Below are positions 17,171 to 26,529 of a DNA stretch of 49,944 nucleotides, piece by piece (the stretch's first letter is position 1; the number at the start of each line of letters is the position of its first letter). This DNA comes from Magnetococcales bacterium (lineage in GTDB: Bacteria > Pseudomonadota > Magnetococcia > Magnetococcales > Magnetaquicoccaceae), in assembly GCA_011089965.1 (NCBI GenBank), contig JAANAU010000028.1:1-49944 (forward strand). Reading direction: 5' to 3'. Below the pieces are notes generated by a model. It did not search any database. It saw only the letters and a program-made list of their open reading frames with translations, and was not told the DNA's origin. A program made the translations under genes and the position numbers.

Positions 17171-17508
17171 GTTCGAAAAATGAAATAAACCGCACCCACC
17201 AGACAACAACCTGCCCACAGATAATCCAGTTTCCAAGGCTGTCCCATATAAAACACGGCAAACGGCATGAACACGACCAGCGTGATCACCTCCTGCATGA
17301 TCTTCAACTGCGATACCGACAAAACCGTATACCCGATCCGATTGGCCGGAACCTGCAACAAGTATTCAAACAACGCAATCCCCCAACTGACCAGAGCCGC
17401 CACATACCAGGTCCGATCCTGAAGATGCTTCAAATGACCATACCAGGCAAAAGTCATAAAAATATTAGAGCAGATCAACAAAACAATCGTCCATAATGTC
17501 GGTTGCAT
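17167..17508 (-). CDS. DUF486 family small membrane protein (DMT-like)
   Basis: 113 residues with four predicted membrane helices. The pattern MQPTLWTIVLLICSNIFMT, AWYGHLK and LKIMQEVITL matches DUF486 proteins, a four-helix family related to drug/metabolite transporters; the substrate is unknown. Start at ATG 17508 preceded by a strong GGAGAGGAGGAG site at about 17512-17524. It lies 34 bases downstream of the histidine kinase gene and overlaps the next membrane-protein gene by four bases. Confidence 0.85.
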   Translation of the reverse strand: MQPTLWTIVLLICSNIFMTFAWYGHLKHLQDRTWYVAALVSWGIALFEYLLQVPANRIGYTVLSVSQLKIMQEVITLVVFMPFAVFYMGQPWKLDYLWAGCCLVGAVYFIFRT

Positions 17509-17542
17509 CTTCTCCTCCTCTCCGCATACGCAATTGTTTTTA

Positions 17543-19891
17543 TCAGTAAACCGATCCACGCAATTGATCAATCCCCACCATGACCTCATCCAAAGCCAAC
17601 TCAAATCGCACCAGAATTTCAGGCCACACCTCCTGATCACGGGCTTTGCAAGCTTTTTCCAACTGCACCGCCACTTCGTACAAGGTCGTGGCCGACAGAT
17701 TGCCCGACATCCCCTTGACCGTATGCACCAAACGAGCCGCCGCCTCCCAATCCACCCCGTGACTGCCGCTCAAGATCGTGCGCAACTGCTCGGAAACCTG
17801 TGCAAAATCACACTGAAAAATGTCAAACAACTCCAGCACCAACCCGTAATTCTGCTCCACCCGATTCAACAGCCCTGCCAAATCGATACCCGGTACGGAT
17901 GCAGGCCAGTGCGGATCCCTGGTCGATACCATCTGTTCTGCCGATCCACTCTGCCGACGACCACAAGCCGGAACCCAACGCAACAAGGTGGCATACAACA
18001 GTTTTTTGTCTATCGGTTTGGAGACGAAATCGTTCATGCCCGCTGCCAGACACTTCTCCTTGTCACTGCTCATGGCATGCGCCGTCATGGCAATGATCGG
18101 TACGGAACGCTGGGGAGCAGAGCTGCGAATCTGACGGGTGGCCTGAAAACCATCCATCTCCGGCATCTGAATATCCATCAACACGGCATCATAGGCATGA
18201 CTCTGCAAACACTCCACAGCCTCCCGGCCATGATTGGCAATCGTCACCTGCAACCCCACCCCGGATAGAATCTCCTTGGCCACCAACTGATTGATGGCAT
18301 TGTCCTCCACCAGCAACACCCGGGCACCTTGAATCTGGGTACGCACCAACTCTTCATGACTCCCATCGGCACGCGCCAGCCAGCCAGCTGGTGGCCCATC
18401 CATGGCCGCATCCTCCCCGTGCTGCTCACACAACACATGAAAAAAAAACAAACTCCCAACACCCGGAGTGCTCTCAACCCGTATCACGCCCCCCATCAAC
18501 CCGACAAGCCGTTTGACTATCGCCAATCCCAACCCGGTCCCACCATAACGCCGCGTGTGCGAACCATCCGCCTGCACAAACGAAGAAAACAGATGCCCCA
18601 ACTGCTCTGCATGGATGCCAATCCCGCTGTCGCGCACCGTAAAATCCAAACGCACCCGCACCCCATCCAATACAGTCCAATACGCCCGCACCTCGATCTC
18701 ACCACCAGGATCGGTAAACTTGATCGCATTGCCGATCAGATTGATCAGAATCTGCTCCAAACGCATGGCATCGCCCATCAATGGCAATCCGGGAGACGAC
18801 GGCACCCGTACATGCCAGGTCAACCGTTTCTCCTGAAGCTGATTTCTGAACAGATCCGACATGTGGGTCAGGATGTCGTGTACCGTGAACGGCTCCGGAC
18901 ACAACTCCAACCTGCCTGCCTCGATCTTGGAGAAATCCAGAATGTCATTCAAAATCCGCAACAAAGAGCGGGCAGAATAGAGGGTTTTTTGCAGATAATC
19001 GCGAACCTTGTCCGGCACCTCCTCACGCAATGTCAAATCGATCAGGCCCAGAATGGCATTCATTGGAGTCCGGATCTCATGGCTCATATTGGCCAGAAAT
19101 TCACTTTTGGCATGGTTGGCCACCTCGGCAGCCACCAGGGCAGTGTGCAGCTCCTGGGTACGTTGCGCCACCCGCTCCTCCAGGTGGTCCCGTTCCCGAT
19201 GCAAGGCGGCCAACAGATCATGCATGGCATCATAGACCAGACGAATCTCGTCTCCGGACAATGGCGACAAAAGCGGCAAGGTTTGATGATGCATGCCTGG
19301 ACGCCACTGCCGCAACGCCTCTGCCAATCGCCTCAATGGCCGCAACAAACGCACCAGCAAATACCAAAACAACACAAAAATCGTTGCAACCAACAACAAA
19401 AGCCGAACAAGATAGAGCAACGTACCATCCTGCAACTGCTCAAAAAACGACCCGCTGTAATAAAGACGCAACAGACCAATCGGCGTCAACCGGCTTTCGG
19501 AGACCAACATCGCCTCGGCGCTGAACCCGGAAAATCCGGCAGGAGGTGGATGGTCGATCCACTTCTGGCCATCCACCCCTTCGACCACCACCCCCTCAAA
19601 CAACCGTACATTGGACACCGGTTCGGTCGCCACCAGAATGCGCACGGCCACGATCTCCAGTTGAAACTGCCGACGGCGCGGATCCTCGATCTCCAGGGCA
19701 GCCACGGTCTGAGCGGCAAACAACGGAGCCAACAGCTCCACCTTGGCCTTTTCCTGGGCACGAATCGGCTCCAACACACCCGATTGCCAATACCAGTACA
19801 ACAGCAGAAACAGACTCAAAAGCACACCCAGGAATATCAACAGGATCCGTGTCACCAATCCCCCAGGGAACCAACCTCTCAGCCTATTCAT
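17543..19891 (-). CDS. Hybrid sensor histidine kinase with receiver and HPt domains (BarA-like)
   Basis: 782-residue phosphorelay kinase. Helices at 15-35 and about 165-190 frame a periplasmic sensor. They are followed by a HAMP-like segment, a HisKA domain with [14 protein letters not shown] (phospho-His near 271), an ATPase domain with DSGIGI and GGTGLGL, a receiver domain (VLLVEDN near 527, phospho-Asp in [12 protein letters not shown] near 572, KPI Lys), and a C-terminal HPt with LVHTVKG (His near 720). All phosphorelay residues appear intact, so signal should pass His-Asp-His to a separate response regulator, which is not in the window. The start overlaps the upstream YfiR-like gene by eight bases. 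Confidence 0.93.
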   Translation of the reverse strand: MNRLRGWFPGGLVTRILLIFLGVLLSLFLLLYWYWQSGVLEPIRAQEKAKVELLAPLFAAQTVAALEIEDPRRRQFQLEIVAVRILVATEPVSNVRLFEGVVVEGVDGQKWIDHPPPAGFSGFSAEAMLVSESRLTPIGLLRLYYSGSFFEQLQDGTLLYLVRLLLLVATIFVLFWYLLVRLLRPLRRLAEALRQWRPGMHHQTLPLLSPLSGDEIRLVYDAMHDLLAALHRERDHLEERVAQRTQELHTALVAAEVANHAKSEFLANMSHEIRTPMNAILGLIDLTLREEVPDKVRDYLQKTLYSARSLLRILNDILDFSKIEAGRLELCPEPFTVHDILTHMSDLFRNQLQEKRLTWHVRVPSSPGLPLMGDAMRLEQILINLIGNAIKFTDPGGEIEVRAYWTVLDGVRVRLDFTVRDSGIGIHAEQLGHLFSSFVQADGSHTRRYGGTGLGLAIVKRLVGLMGGVIRVESTPGVGSLFFFHVLCEQHGEDAAMDGPPAGWLARADGSHEELVRTQIQGARVLLVEDNAINQLVAKEILSGVGLQVTIANHGREAVECLQSHAYDAVLMDIQMPEMDGFQATRQIRSSAPQRSVPIIAMTAHAMSSDKEKCLAAGMNDFVSKPIDKKLLYATLLRWVPACGRRQSGSAEQMVSTRDPHWPASVPGIDLAGLLNRVEQNYGLVLELFDIFQCDFAQVSEQLRTILSGSHGVDWEAAARLVHTVKGMSGNLSATTLYEVAVQLEKACKARDQEVWPEILVRFELALDEVMVGIDQLRGSVY

Positions 19892-20465
19892 AGGTCTTGG
19901 CCACCTTGAAAAAGAGTGGGTTCATGCGTATCCCGGCAGCACGCAACGTGACCAGATTCAATGCCGGTTTCACCTGGGTACTGATCGACAATCCTGAGAG
20001 AATCCCCTGTTGCACATCTCCATCAAAAGGTGAGAAAATTATAGTTTTTTTATGATTGCCGAATTGTTGAATGGTTGCAAGAAACGTCCGAACCATGGAT
20101 TCGGCCAGAAAAACCCCGGCCACGGGTGGCGTCTGCCACGCCGAAAGCCCGGCCACATCGACCATCCGGATATCGACCGGATATTTGTGAATGATACGCA
20201 CCGAGGCCTGCAACCGGTTGACCACACCCTGGGCAGCCAGCCGGTTCTCCTGATACAGCACCAACAAAGTCAATGCGCCATCGGCATTTATCAGGTTGTC
20301 CAGATCCAGATTACCCCCCACAAGTGTCGGGAACATCTTCACACCGAGTTGCAGCAAATGTTCACTATCACTTTCGACCGTAAGTGCCCGTGCAGAGGCA
20401 CTGACCATGATCCAGATCAGCAACACGACCAGACTGGGTTGAATTGCGCTGCCTCGTCTTGTCAT
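19884..20465 (-). CDS. YfiR/DUF4154-like periplasmic protein
   Basis: 193 residues with a signal peptide (about 1-27, ending ASARA). The C-terminal half carries FSPFDGDVQQGILSGL, VKPALNLVTLRAAGI and a final VAKTYE, which fits the DUF4154/YfiR family of periplasmic proteins that restrain membrane signalling enzymes such as YfiN. Here the partner is likely the hybrid kinase, because the genes overlap by eight bases. The redox-active Cys residues of Pseudomonas YfiR are not seen. Assignment rests on family pattern memory, so it is moderate. Confidence 0.7.
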   Translation of the reverse strand: MTRRGSAIQPSLVVLLIWIMVSASARALTVESDSEHLLQLGVKMFPTLVGGNLDLDNLINADGALTLLVLYQENRLAAQGVVNRLQASVRIIHKYPVDIRMVDVAGLSAWQTPPVAGVFLAESMVRTFLATIQQFGNHKKTIIFSPFDGDVQQGILSGLSISTQVKPALNLVTLRAAGIRMNPLFFKVAKTYE

Positions 20466-20518
20466 CGACTGCCTCTACCCGGTCTTGCCAGGAGTTCAAA
20501 CACCCAGGTCAACCCGAA

Positions 20519-20980
20519 TCACCCTTTGCGGATCCATTTGCCCTCCGGGGAGCAGAACCAATACTCCATGGCAAAATCACGCCCCTGATAGTACCGATAG
20601 CGCTCCCGGGCTGCTGCCGGAGCCTGGGCATCGACAAAATCCACCACCACATCAAATTCAATCGATCCATCCACCAACCCACCCACAACCGCCATGGCCA
20701 CGGTCGCCCCATTGCGATCATCCGGACGCTCGGCAATCAGGACCGGCTGACGTTCGACATCCGCGCCATTCCACACCCCATGGGGCAGAAAACGGTCCGG
20801 CGGTTGACGCCACAACAGATCATCCAGATGGCGCACCTGCCGGGCATCTCCGGCCACCAGGCAAACCCGCCTGCCCTGCTCCACCAGTTTGTGCAACAAA
20901 ACAATCATGACCCCCTCTATCGAGGAGGCCGCCACCTGGTAAAAGCGCGCAATCGGCCTCCCCTCCTGAGTTCTGGCCAT
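20519..20980 (-). CDS. holC: DNA polymerase III subunit chi
   Basis: 153 residues. RFYQVAAS at the N-terminus, GRRVCLVAGD, LDDLLWRQPPDRFLPH, a central VLIAERP and the ending ARERYRYYQGRD match HolC, the clamp-loader subunit that binds single-strand-binding protein. It starts one base after the pepA stop, the same pepA-holC order as in many proteobacteria. A 53-base gap separates it from the YfiR-like gene downstream. Confidence 0.88.
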   Translation of the reverse strand: MARTQEGRPIARFYQVAASSIEGVMIVLLHKLVEQGRRVCLVAGDARQVRHLDDLLWRQPPDRFLPHGVWNGADVERQPVLIAERPDDRNGATVAMAVVGGLVDGSIEFDVVVDFVDAQAPAAARERYRYYQGRDFAMEYWFCSPEGKWIRKG

Positions 20981-20981
20981 G

Positions 20982-22508
20982 TCACATCCGCTCGGTCAGG
21001 GCATAGCGGCACAACAAGCGCACCCCAACCCCTGTGGCCCCTTTGGGCATATGCGCCCGACTGCCGGAGTGGTCATACGCGGTCCCGGCAATATCCACAT
21101 GCGCCCAGGCACGGGACTCTTCGACAAAACGCGACAGGAAACAGGCTGCCGTGATGGTGCCCGCCTCCCGTCCCCCCACATTCTTGATATCCGCCACCTG
21201 GGACTTGATCTGTTCCTGATATTCGGCAAACAGCGGCAAGGGCCACACCCGCTCCCCGCACCGCTCGCCGGTCTGACGCAACTTCTTGAGCAATGATCGC
21301 TTGTTCCCCAGCAGACCCGAAGCATGGTTCCCCAAGGCAATGACACACGCACCGGTCAGGGTGGCCAGGTCGATGATCACATCCGGATCATACGAAGCGG
21401 CATGGTGCAAGGCATCGGCCAGAATCAGACGCCCTTCGGCATCGGTATTGATCACCTCGACAAACACCCCCTTGGCGGTCTTGATGACATCGCCCGGACG
21501 TTGCGCGGTTCCCGACGGGAGATTCTCCGCTGCGGGGACAACGCCCACCACGTTGATCGGCAGTTTCATCTCGGCAATGGCATGCATGAAGCCGAATACT
21601 GCCGCACCACCGCTCATGTCAAATTTCATCTCTTCCATTTTGGCACCCGGCTTCAAGGAGATGCCACCCGAGTCAAAGGTGACGGCCTTGCCCACCACGG
21701 CCAGAGTCGGCTTGTCTCCACCCCGGCGATACTCCATGACGATCAGACAGGGCGGATTGGCACTCCCCTGCCCAACGGCCAGGATCCCGTTCATCCCCTT
21801 TTGCGCCAGCACCGGAGCCGACAAAATGGTGGTCTTGATCGGCAAACGTTCGGCCAACTCCCGTCCCTTTTTGGCCAGGATTTCGGGTGTCAGCAGATTG
21901 CCGGGCATGTTGGCCAGATCCCGGGCCAAATGGACCCCACGCGCGATCCATTCGGCACGCTGCAACCGTTTGCCCGCCCTCTTGTGCACATCATCGGCAA
22001 GGGCAAACGCCAACTTCTGCAAACGATGCCGGGGAGTCTCTTTCTTGTCCTGATTCTGAAACCGCTCAAATCGATAGCTGCCCAGCCAGGCCCCTTCGGC
22101 CATGGCCTCCATGACCTTGATGCCTGCCAGCTTGCGATGGGTATCCAACGCCACCAGGGTGAGCGCGCGATCCACCCCGCTTTTGTTGCACGCCTTGACC
22201 ACGGCAGCCCCCAGCGCCCGGAAACCCTCCAGGGTCACGGACTCCCGTTTCCCCAACCCCACCAGCAACAACCGCTCCACCGGCACCCCGCTTCCAGCCG
22301 GAATCGGCAGAAAGAAGCTCTCTCCCGACTCCCCGCGCAACCACCCGGCCTTGAGAATGCGCCGCACCTCGCGCTCCACCTCCTCCCCGCACGCAGCCAG
22401 GGCAGGCTGCGGTTCCCCACCCTGATAAACCCCCACCACCCACACATCACTCCGCTGGCTGGCCAACTCTCCGGTCACCACCCCGATTTTCAACACCACA
22501 TCCGACAT
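20982..22508 (-). CDS. pepA: Leucyl aminopeptidase (M17)
   Basis: 508 residues. Cytoplasmic hexameric metallo-aminopeptidase that removes N-terminal residues; in E. coli it also binds DNA. The C-terminal catalytic half has VGKAVTFDSGGISLKPG, MKFDMSGGAA and NTDAEGRLIL, the metal ligands and catalytic Lys/Arg of family M17. I use ATG 22508 because GAGGAA lies eight bases upstream; ATG 22532 is in frame but lacks a site. Divergent from lptF across about 100 bases, as in many proteobacteria. Confidence 0.95.
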   Translation of the reverse strand: MSDVVLKIGVVTGELASQRSDVWVVGVYQGGEPQPALAACGEEVEREVRRILKAGWLRGESGESFFLPIPAGSGVPVERLLLVGLGKRESVTLEGFRALGAAVVKACNKSGVDRALTLVALDTHRKLAGIKVMEAMAEGAWLGSYRFERFQNQDKKETPRHRLQKLAFALADDVHKRAGKRLQRAEWIARGVHLARDLANMPGNLLTPEILAKKGRELAERLPIKTTILSAPVLAQKGMNGILAVGQGSANPPCLIVMEYRRGGDKPTLAVVGKAVTFDSGGISLKPGAKMEEMKFDMSGGAAVFGFMHAIAEMKLPINVVGVVPAAENLPSGTAQRPGDVIKTAKGVFVEVINTDAEGRLILADALHHAASYDPDVIIDLATLTGACVIALGNHASGLLGNKRSLLKKLRQTGERCGERVWPLPLFAEYQEQIKSQVADIKNVGGREAGTITAACFLSRFVEESRAWAHVDIAGTAYDHSGSRAHMPKGATGVGVRLLCRYALTERM

Positions 22509-22609
22509 CGTGCCTGTTCCTCGCTTTGGCATGAAAAATGAAAAACTTGAACTGTCGCACTGTTACCACAAGAACCGTCAAATGAAAAGATGCAACCGGC
22601 GCGCACGTC

Positions 22610-23779
22610 ATGAACCGTATCTCCCGCTATCTGTTTTTCGATTGTGCCCAAACCGCGCTGTTGGCTCTGACAGTTTTGACCCTGCTGCTCATGCTTCCTC
22701 AAGTGTTGCTGCTGGTGGATGTATGGATCAATAAAGGGGCTTCATTTGCCATATTGCGCCAACTGGTTTTGTATGCCATTCCCCAATTCATGGTTGGCAC
22801 CCTGCCGATGGCGCTGTTGCTGGGCACCCTGTTGACCCTGGGTCGCCTGGCCCGAGACAGCGAACTCATCGTCATGCGTTCATGCGGCCTGAGCCTCTGG
22901 CAACTGGCACGTCCTGTCGGGGTGCTGGTCGTTTTGTTCACGCTGCTCTCTCTGCTGCTCAACTGGATCTGGGTACCCGGTGCCTATTATCAATTCAAGG
23001 TTCTGAAAAGGGCACTGCTCTCTTCCAACACCATGTTGACCCTGCAATCCCGCACTTTCAACCGCTCCATACCCGGATTGACTTTGTACGTGGAACACCA
23101 GGATCCGTTGTCCGGACGCCTGGACGGGGTGTTGGTCCACGACCAGCGCATCCCCAACGAAAGTGTCACCATCACGGCCCGACACGCCTATCCCCATACC
23201 GATCCGGAACGCAACGCCGCACTCCTGCTCGAAGAGGGAACCCGGCACTGGATCACCCGCTCGGGTCAATATCGCCACATGCAGTTTGCCCGTTTCAATC
23301 TGGAACTCCATCTGATCCTGGATCTGGTACCACAATATCATAAAGAAGAGATCGATGAACTCGATCCGTATGAACTCTATGCCGCACTCCACTCGGACAC
23401 CGCAGAACAGCAACTGGCTGCCCGTCTGGAGTGGCATCGTCGCCTCGCCTTTCCGATGGCCACCTGCATCATGGGGCTGATCGCGCTCCCTTTGGGGGTA
23501 CAACAGTCCCACCGCTCCGGCAGGGAATTTGGTGTCATCGCTGCCATGTTGATCCTGATCGGCCATTTTCTCCTGCTCTCTGGCGGTGAAGCCCTGGCAG
23601 GCAGACAGCTCGTCTCCCCCATGGTCGGACTCTGGCTCCCCAACCTGATCATGGCCGGATTGACCCTCTGGACCTATCGACTGGCCACCTTTGGCCGCAC
23701 CTTTCTGGAACTCGGCTGGCCACGTCTGATACGACGCACACGCCACAAAACCGTCACAACCGACAAAAGAACCCATTGA
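22610..23779 (+). CDS. lptF: LPS export permease LptF
   Basis: 389 residues. One of two inner-membrane permeases (with LptG and the ATPase LptB) that extract lipopolysaccharide. Starts with MNRISRYLFFDCAQTALLAL; three N-terminal helices, a periplasmic beta-jellyroll region (about 120-270) and three C-terminal helices (PMATCIMGLIALPLGVQQSHRSGR). The ATG at 22610 has no obvious ribosome site. Its stop overlaps the lptG start by one base (TGATG). pepA-holC run divergently from it. Confidence 0.93.
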   Translation: MNRISRYLFFDCAQTALLALTVLTLLLMLPQVLLLVDVWINKGASFAILRQLVLYAIPQFMVGTLPMALLLGTLLTLGRLARDSELIVMRSCGLSLWQLARPVGVLVVLFTLLSLLLNWIWVPGAYYQFKVLKRALLSSNTMLTLQSRTFNRSIPGLTLYVEHQDPLSGRLDGVLVHDQRIPNESVTITARHAYPHTDPERNAALLLEEGTRHWITRSGQYRHMQFARFNLELHLILDLVPQYHKEEIDELDPYELYAALHSDTAEQQLAARLEWHRRLAFPMATCIMGLIALPLGVQQSHRSGREFGVIAAMLILIGHFLLLSGGEALAGRQLVSPMVGLWLPNLIMAGLTLWTYRLATFGRTFLELGWPRLIRRTRHKTVTTDKRTH

Positions 23780-24873
23780 TGCCCATCCTCTTTGGCTACC
23801 TGTTGCGCGATTTTCTCGGTGCCTTCGGCAAAACGATGGGGGTGTTCATCGGACTGTTCCTGCTGATCGACGGCATTGAAGGGATTCGACGCTTTGCCCC
23901 CAAACCCAGTTTCCAGGCCATGGATCTGATCTGGCTGCTGTTGAGCCGCCTGCCCAATTTTCTGGGCATGCTCACACCCGCCATGCTCCTTTTGACCACC
24001 CTGCTGGCGGTCAACCGCCTGATGCGTCACAACGAAATCACCGTGATGCGGGCCAGCGGCGTCTCGCTGACCCGCATTCTGTGGCCCCTGCTATGCGGGG
24101 GCATCCTCATTGCACTGCTGCATGGCCTGTTGATCACCCAGATCGCCCCGCACACCAATCGCATTGCCCAGGGATTCAAGGATCGGCTGCTGGATCATCA
24201 AGTGGCCCCGCACGCCCGATCCGACGATCTGTGGCTGCGCGACGGATCCCAGATCATTCACGCCAAAAAAGCCGACCCGGATGCCGGACTCCTGCATGAG
24301 GTCACAATCTTCGTCTTCGACGCCCAGCACCATCTGGCCTCCCGGATCACGGCCCGTACTGCCCGTTTCGCCCAGGATCAATGGCGTCTGCTCAATGGCA
24401 TCGACTACCGGTTCCAGCCAGAACCCACAGTCACCCCGTTTGATCAAAGGCTCTGGCATGTCTCTTTTGATCCGCAACGCCTGGCCATCGACACCCCGCC
24501 CCCCCAACTGCTGACCGCCCTGGAGCTGTACGCCCTCATTCGACACCTGAAACAGGATGGCCATGATGCCACCCGCTACCAGGTGATTCTCCAGCGTCGT
24601 CTGGCTGCTCCGTTCGCCACCCTTACGGCCATTGTCCTGGCTTTTCCCTTTGCCCTCCGACTGCCACGCGCTGGCGGCACCCTGCTCTCCACCTTGATCG
24701 GACTGCTCCTCGGCTTTGCCATGTTCGTGCTTGGTGATCTGGCCGGTGCCTTGGGATTGGGAGGCCGTCTTCCGCCTCTCCTGGCTGCCTGGTCCCCCAT
24801 CCTCTTTTTCTGCGGCATTGCCGGCTTTTTGCTCTTCCACCTCGACAGCCCCAAACCGACCGCGACACGCTGA
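23779..24873 (+). CDS. lptG: LPS export permease LptG
   Basis: 364 residues. Partner permease of LptF, with the same six-helix plan and periplasmic domain: MPILFGYLLRDFLGAFG at the N-terminus, RLPNFLGMLTPAMLL and HNEITVMRASGVS in the second/third helix region, RRLAAPFATLTAIVLAFPFAL near the C-terminal helices. The ATG 23779 overlaps the lptF stop; an in-frame TTG at 23776 is less likely. About 137 non-coding bases follow. Confidence 0.93.
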   Translation: MPILFGYLLRDFLGAFGKTMGVFIGLFLLIDGIEGIRRFAPKPSFQAMDLIWLLLSRLPNFLGMLTPAMLLLTTLLAVNRLMRHNEITVMRASGVSLTRILWPLLCGGILIALLHGLLITQIAPHTNRIAQGFKDRLLDHQVAPHARSDDLWLRDGSQIIHAKKADPDAGLLHEVTIFVFDAQHHLASRITARTARFAQDQWRLLNGIDYRFQPEPTVTPFDQRLWHVSFDPQRLAIDTPPPQLLTALELYALIRHLKQDGHDATRYQVILQRRLAAPFATLTAIVLAFPFALRLPRAGGTLLSTLIGLLLGFAMFVLGDLAGALGLGGRLPPLLAAWSPILFFCGIAGFLLFHLDSPKPTATR

Positions 24874-25009
24874 AATCCCGCCGCTTTGGAGAATCCACTA
24901 ATCCTTGGGATACCCTGCGCCGATACGCATCCCATCCAGAGGAAAAAACGACTCTTAGGTTTCGATATCATTCATAAATTTCGCCCCATGGGGTGAAGGA
25001 GATCCAGTC

Positions 25010-25732
25010 ATGAAGGGATTGTTCTCAACAATCGGCAAGCCGCGCAGCCATTGGCTGCTCTTCGTCGGCATCGCCCCCCTGGCCGCAGGATGCGCCCATA
25101 CCATCGATCCCACTCAGGCACCTCTGACCACCTATGAGATGCCGGCAGCCGTGGTGGTCCAAACCCCTCCCGTGCAGCTCACCCCTGGCAGCTCCGGATC
25201 AGCCCCGGCTCCAGTGGCTGCGGTTGGCTCTGGCATGAGCACAACTCTTGCTCCCGTGGGACTCGCCGTCGTTGGACAGAATCCGGCCCTGGACACCCGG
25301 GGGATCCCGGCGGGTTCCACTGTGGTCAGACAATCCCCGATCACCATCGAACGGCCTCCCATCGTGGTCAATCAACCGCCGGTCTGGGTGGGCAATCCCC
25401 CGGTGGCCATTCCGCAACCGCCGGTCGTGATGTATCAAACCCCGATCACCGTGGAGCAACCCTCCTTCGTGATCCAACCCCCCAAGGTCGGGTTCCAGCT
25501 CCCTCCCACCGTGACGCCACCTGTGGAAGAGGCCAAACCCGCACAAACACCACCGCCGGAACCCAAAGTGGCTCCGCCCAGCCCGGCTGCCGAGGAGAAG
25601 GCCCCGGCCAAAACTGCCGAGAAAAAACCGGCCAAAGCCACCAAAAAAACGGCGGCCTCCAAAAAAGCGGTCAAACCGGTCAAAAAAGCGCCACCTCCCT
25701 GCCCACCGTGTCGCGATCTCCCCTCCAAGTGA
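25010..25732 (+). CDS. Proline/valine-repeat lipoprotein of unknown function
   Basis: 240 residues starting 8 bases after GAAGGAG. The N-terminus has basic residues, a hydrophobic stretch and a lipobox LAAGC (Cys near residue 28), so it should be a lipoprotein. Residues about 100-165 form short-period Val/Ile/Pro motifs (IERPPIVV, NQPPVWVG, NPPVAIP, QPPVVMY, VEQPSFVI) that look like an extended beta/polyproline repeat. The C-terminal 60 residues are Lys/Ala/Pro-rich and end in PPPCPPCRD, with a CxxC pair. Not a family I recognise. It is the first of four exported Pro-rich proteins in a row (25010-26907). The basic tail could bind peptidoglycan, LPS or nucleic acid, but that is a guess. Confidence 0.8.
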   Translation: MKGLFSTIGKPRSHWLLFVGIAPLAAGCAHTIDPTQAPLTTYEMPAAVVVQTPPVQLTPGSSGSAPAPVAAVGSGMSTTLAPVGLAVVGQNPALDTRGIPAGSTVVRQSPITIERPPIVVNQPPVWVGNPPVAIPQPPVVMYQTPITVEQPSFVIQPPKVGFQLPPTVTPPVEEAKPAQTPPPEPKVAPPSPAAEEKAPAKTAEKKPAKATKKTAASKKAVKPVKKAPPPCPPCRDLPSK

Positions 25733-25768
25733 TCGTCACGACCGTCTGACCTGGAAAGGAGAGAAGGC

Positions 25769-26065
25769 ATGCACTTGCGCATAGTATTATGGATCCTGGC
25801 ACTGCTGGTACTGGCTGCGCCAGACCAGATCCAGGCAGGAGAGTTCATTGTCCCCCATCAACCCGGGGATACGATCACCATCCATGTCCGACCGGAGCTG
25901 TATGCCCATCCGGTCGATTACTGGTGGCAAAAGGATCCCTCCAGTCAGGGGAGTTGGGACTATTTCACGCCGGTTGCCCATCTGCATCAACCGGTCAAGC
26001 TGGAAACACCCCATACCGACAAATGGCAGGGCACCATTCCGGTCACCAACCAGCCGTTACGGTAA
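25769..26065 (+). CDS. Small exported protein of unknown function
   Basis: 98 residues. Clear Sec signal peptide (1-23, ending DQIQA) preceded by GGAGAGAAGG at about 25757. The mature part (about 75 residues) is Trp/Tyr/His/Pro-rich (VDYWWQKD, GSWDYFTPVAHLHQP) with an acidic and aromatic character. No family recognised. It sits 36 bases after the lipoprotein gene and 40 bases before the next exported protein, and so belongs to the same cluster. Confidence 0.75.
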   Translation: MHLRIVLWILALLVLAAPDQIQAGEFIVPHQPGDTITIHVRPELYAHPVDYWWQKDPSSQGSWDYFTPVAHLHQPVKLETPHTDKWQGTIPVTNQPLR

Positions 26066-26105
26066 AATACGCACTTAACTTTTGTAATACAAAAAAGGAT
26101 CTGCC

Positions 26106-26456
26106 ATGCACTCCGAACCACACCTCCATTCCGGCCCGGCCTTGCGCCGCATTTGGATCTCTGCTGCCCTGCTGGCTGCCACCTGCACCACAGCCCCGGC
26201 TCCGGCCCAGGCCGAACCGACCATCACGGCAGTGGCTGCCGTCAGCACCGCAGTCGTGGCAGGAGCCATTCTGTTGGGCAGTGCAGTCAGCGGTTCACAG
26301 AGCTACGCCCCCACGGGTGCGGTCATCTACTCTTCGGTGACCCCGGTGGTTCAGGTCTCACCCACTGCACCCCAACCCGTGGTCATGGCCACCATCCCAG
26401 CGGCCTATTATGCCATTCCCACGCCCGGGATTCAGGTGACCCCACTCAGCAAATAA
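26106..26456 (+). CDS. Small exported Ala/Thr/Val-rich protein of unknown function
   Basis: 116 residues; AAAGGA about nine bases before the ATG. After a twelve-residue polar start comes a signal-like segment with cleavage near PAQA (about 36), then a second hydrophobic stretch (AVAAVSTAVVAGAILLGSAV) that could stay in a membrane or pack in a fibre. The C-terminal half has Val/Pro patterns (VVQVSPTAPQPVVM, YYAIPTPGIQVTP) like those of the neighbouring lipoprotein. A strong hairpin follows the stop at 26462-26500. Confidence 0.75.
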   Translation: MHSEPHLHSGPALRRIWISAALLAATCTTAPAPAQAEPTITAVAAVSTAVVAGAILLGSAVSGSQSYAPTGAVIYSSVTPVVQVSPTAPQPVVMATIPAAYYAIPTPGIQVTPLSK

Positions 26457-26461
26457 TTTCC

Positions 26462-26500
26462 ATGATGCCCGGAGCCAAGATTCGTCACTCCGGGCATCAT
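26462..26500. terminator. Perfect 13-bp hairpin between two exported-protein genes
   Basis: ATGATGCCCGGAG (26462-26474) and CTCCGGGCATCAT (26488-26500) are exact inverted copies around a 13-base loop. It starts six bases after the stop of the upstream gene and lies just before the next gene's ribosome site. No T-run follows, so it may be an mRNA-stabilising or attenuating structure, or a weak terminator. Confidence 0.6.
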
Positions 26501-26529
26501 GCCAGCTCATTCGTGAGGATGCATACCCG

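Noticed and set aside
18329-19909. Long plus-strand frame opposite the hybrid kinase
   Set aside because: The kinase on the minus strand has all HisKA, ATPase, receiver and HPt motifs; the plus frame has none.
22490-22734. Small frames across the pepA-lptF divergence
   Set aside because: They lack ribosome sites and overlap the start regions of well-defined genes.
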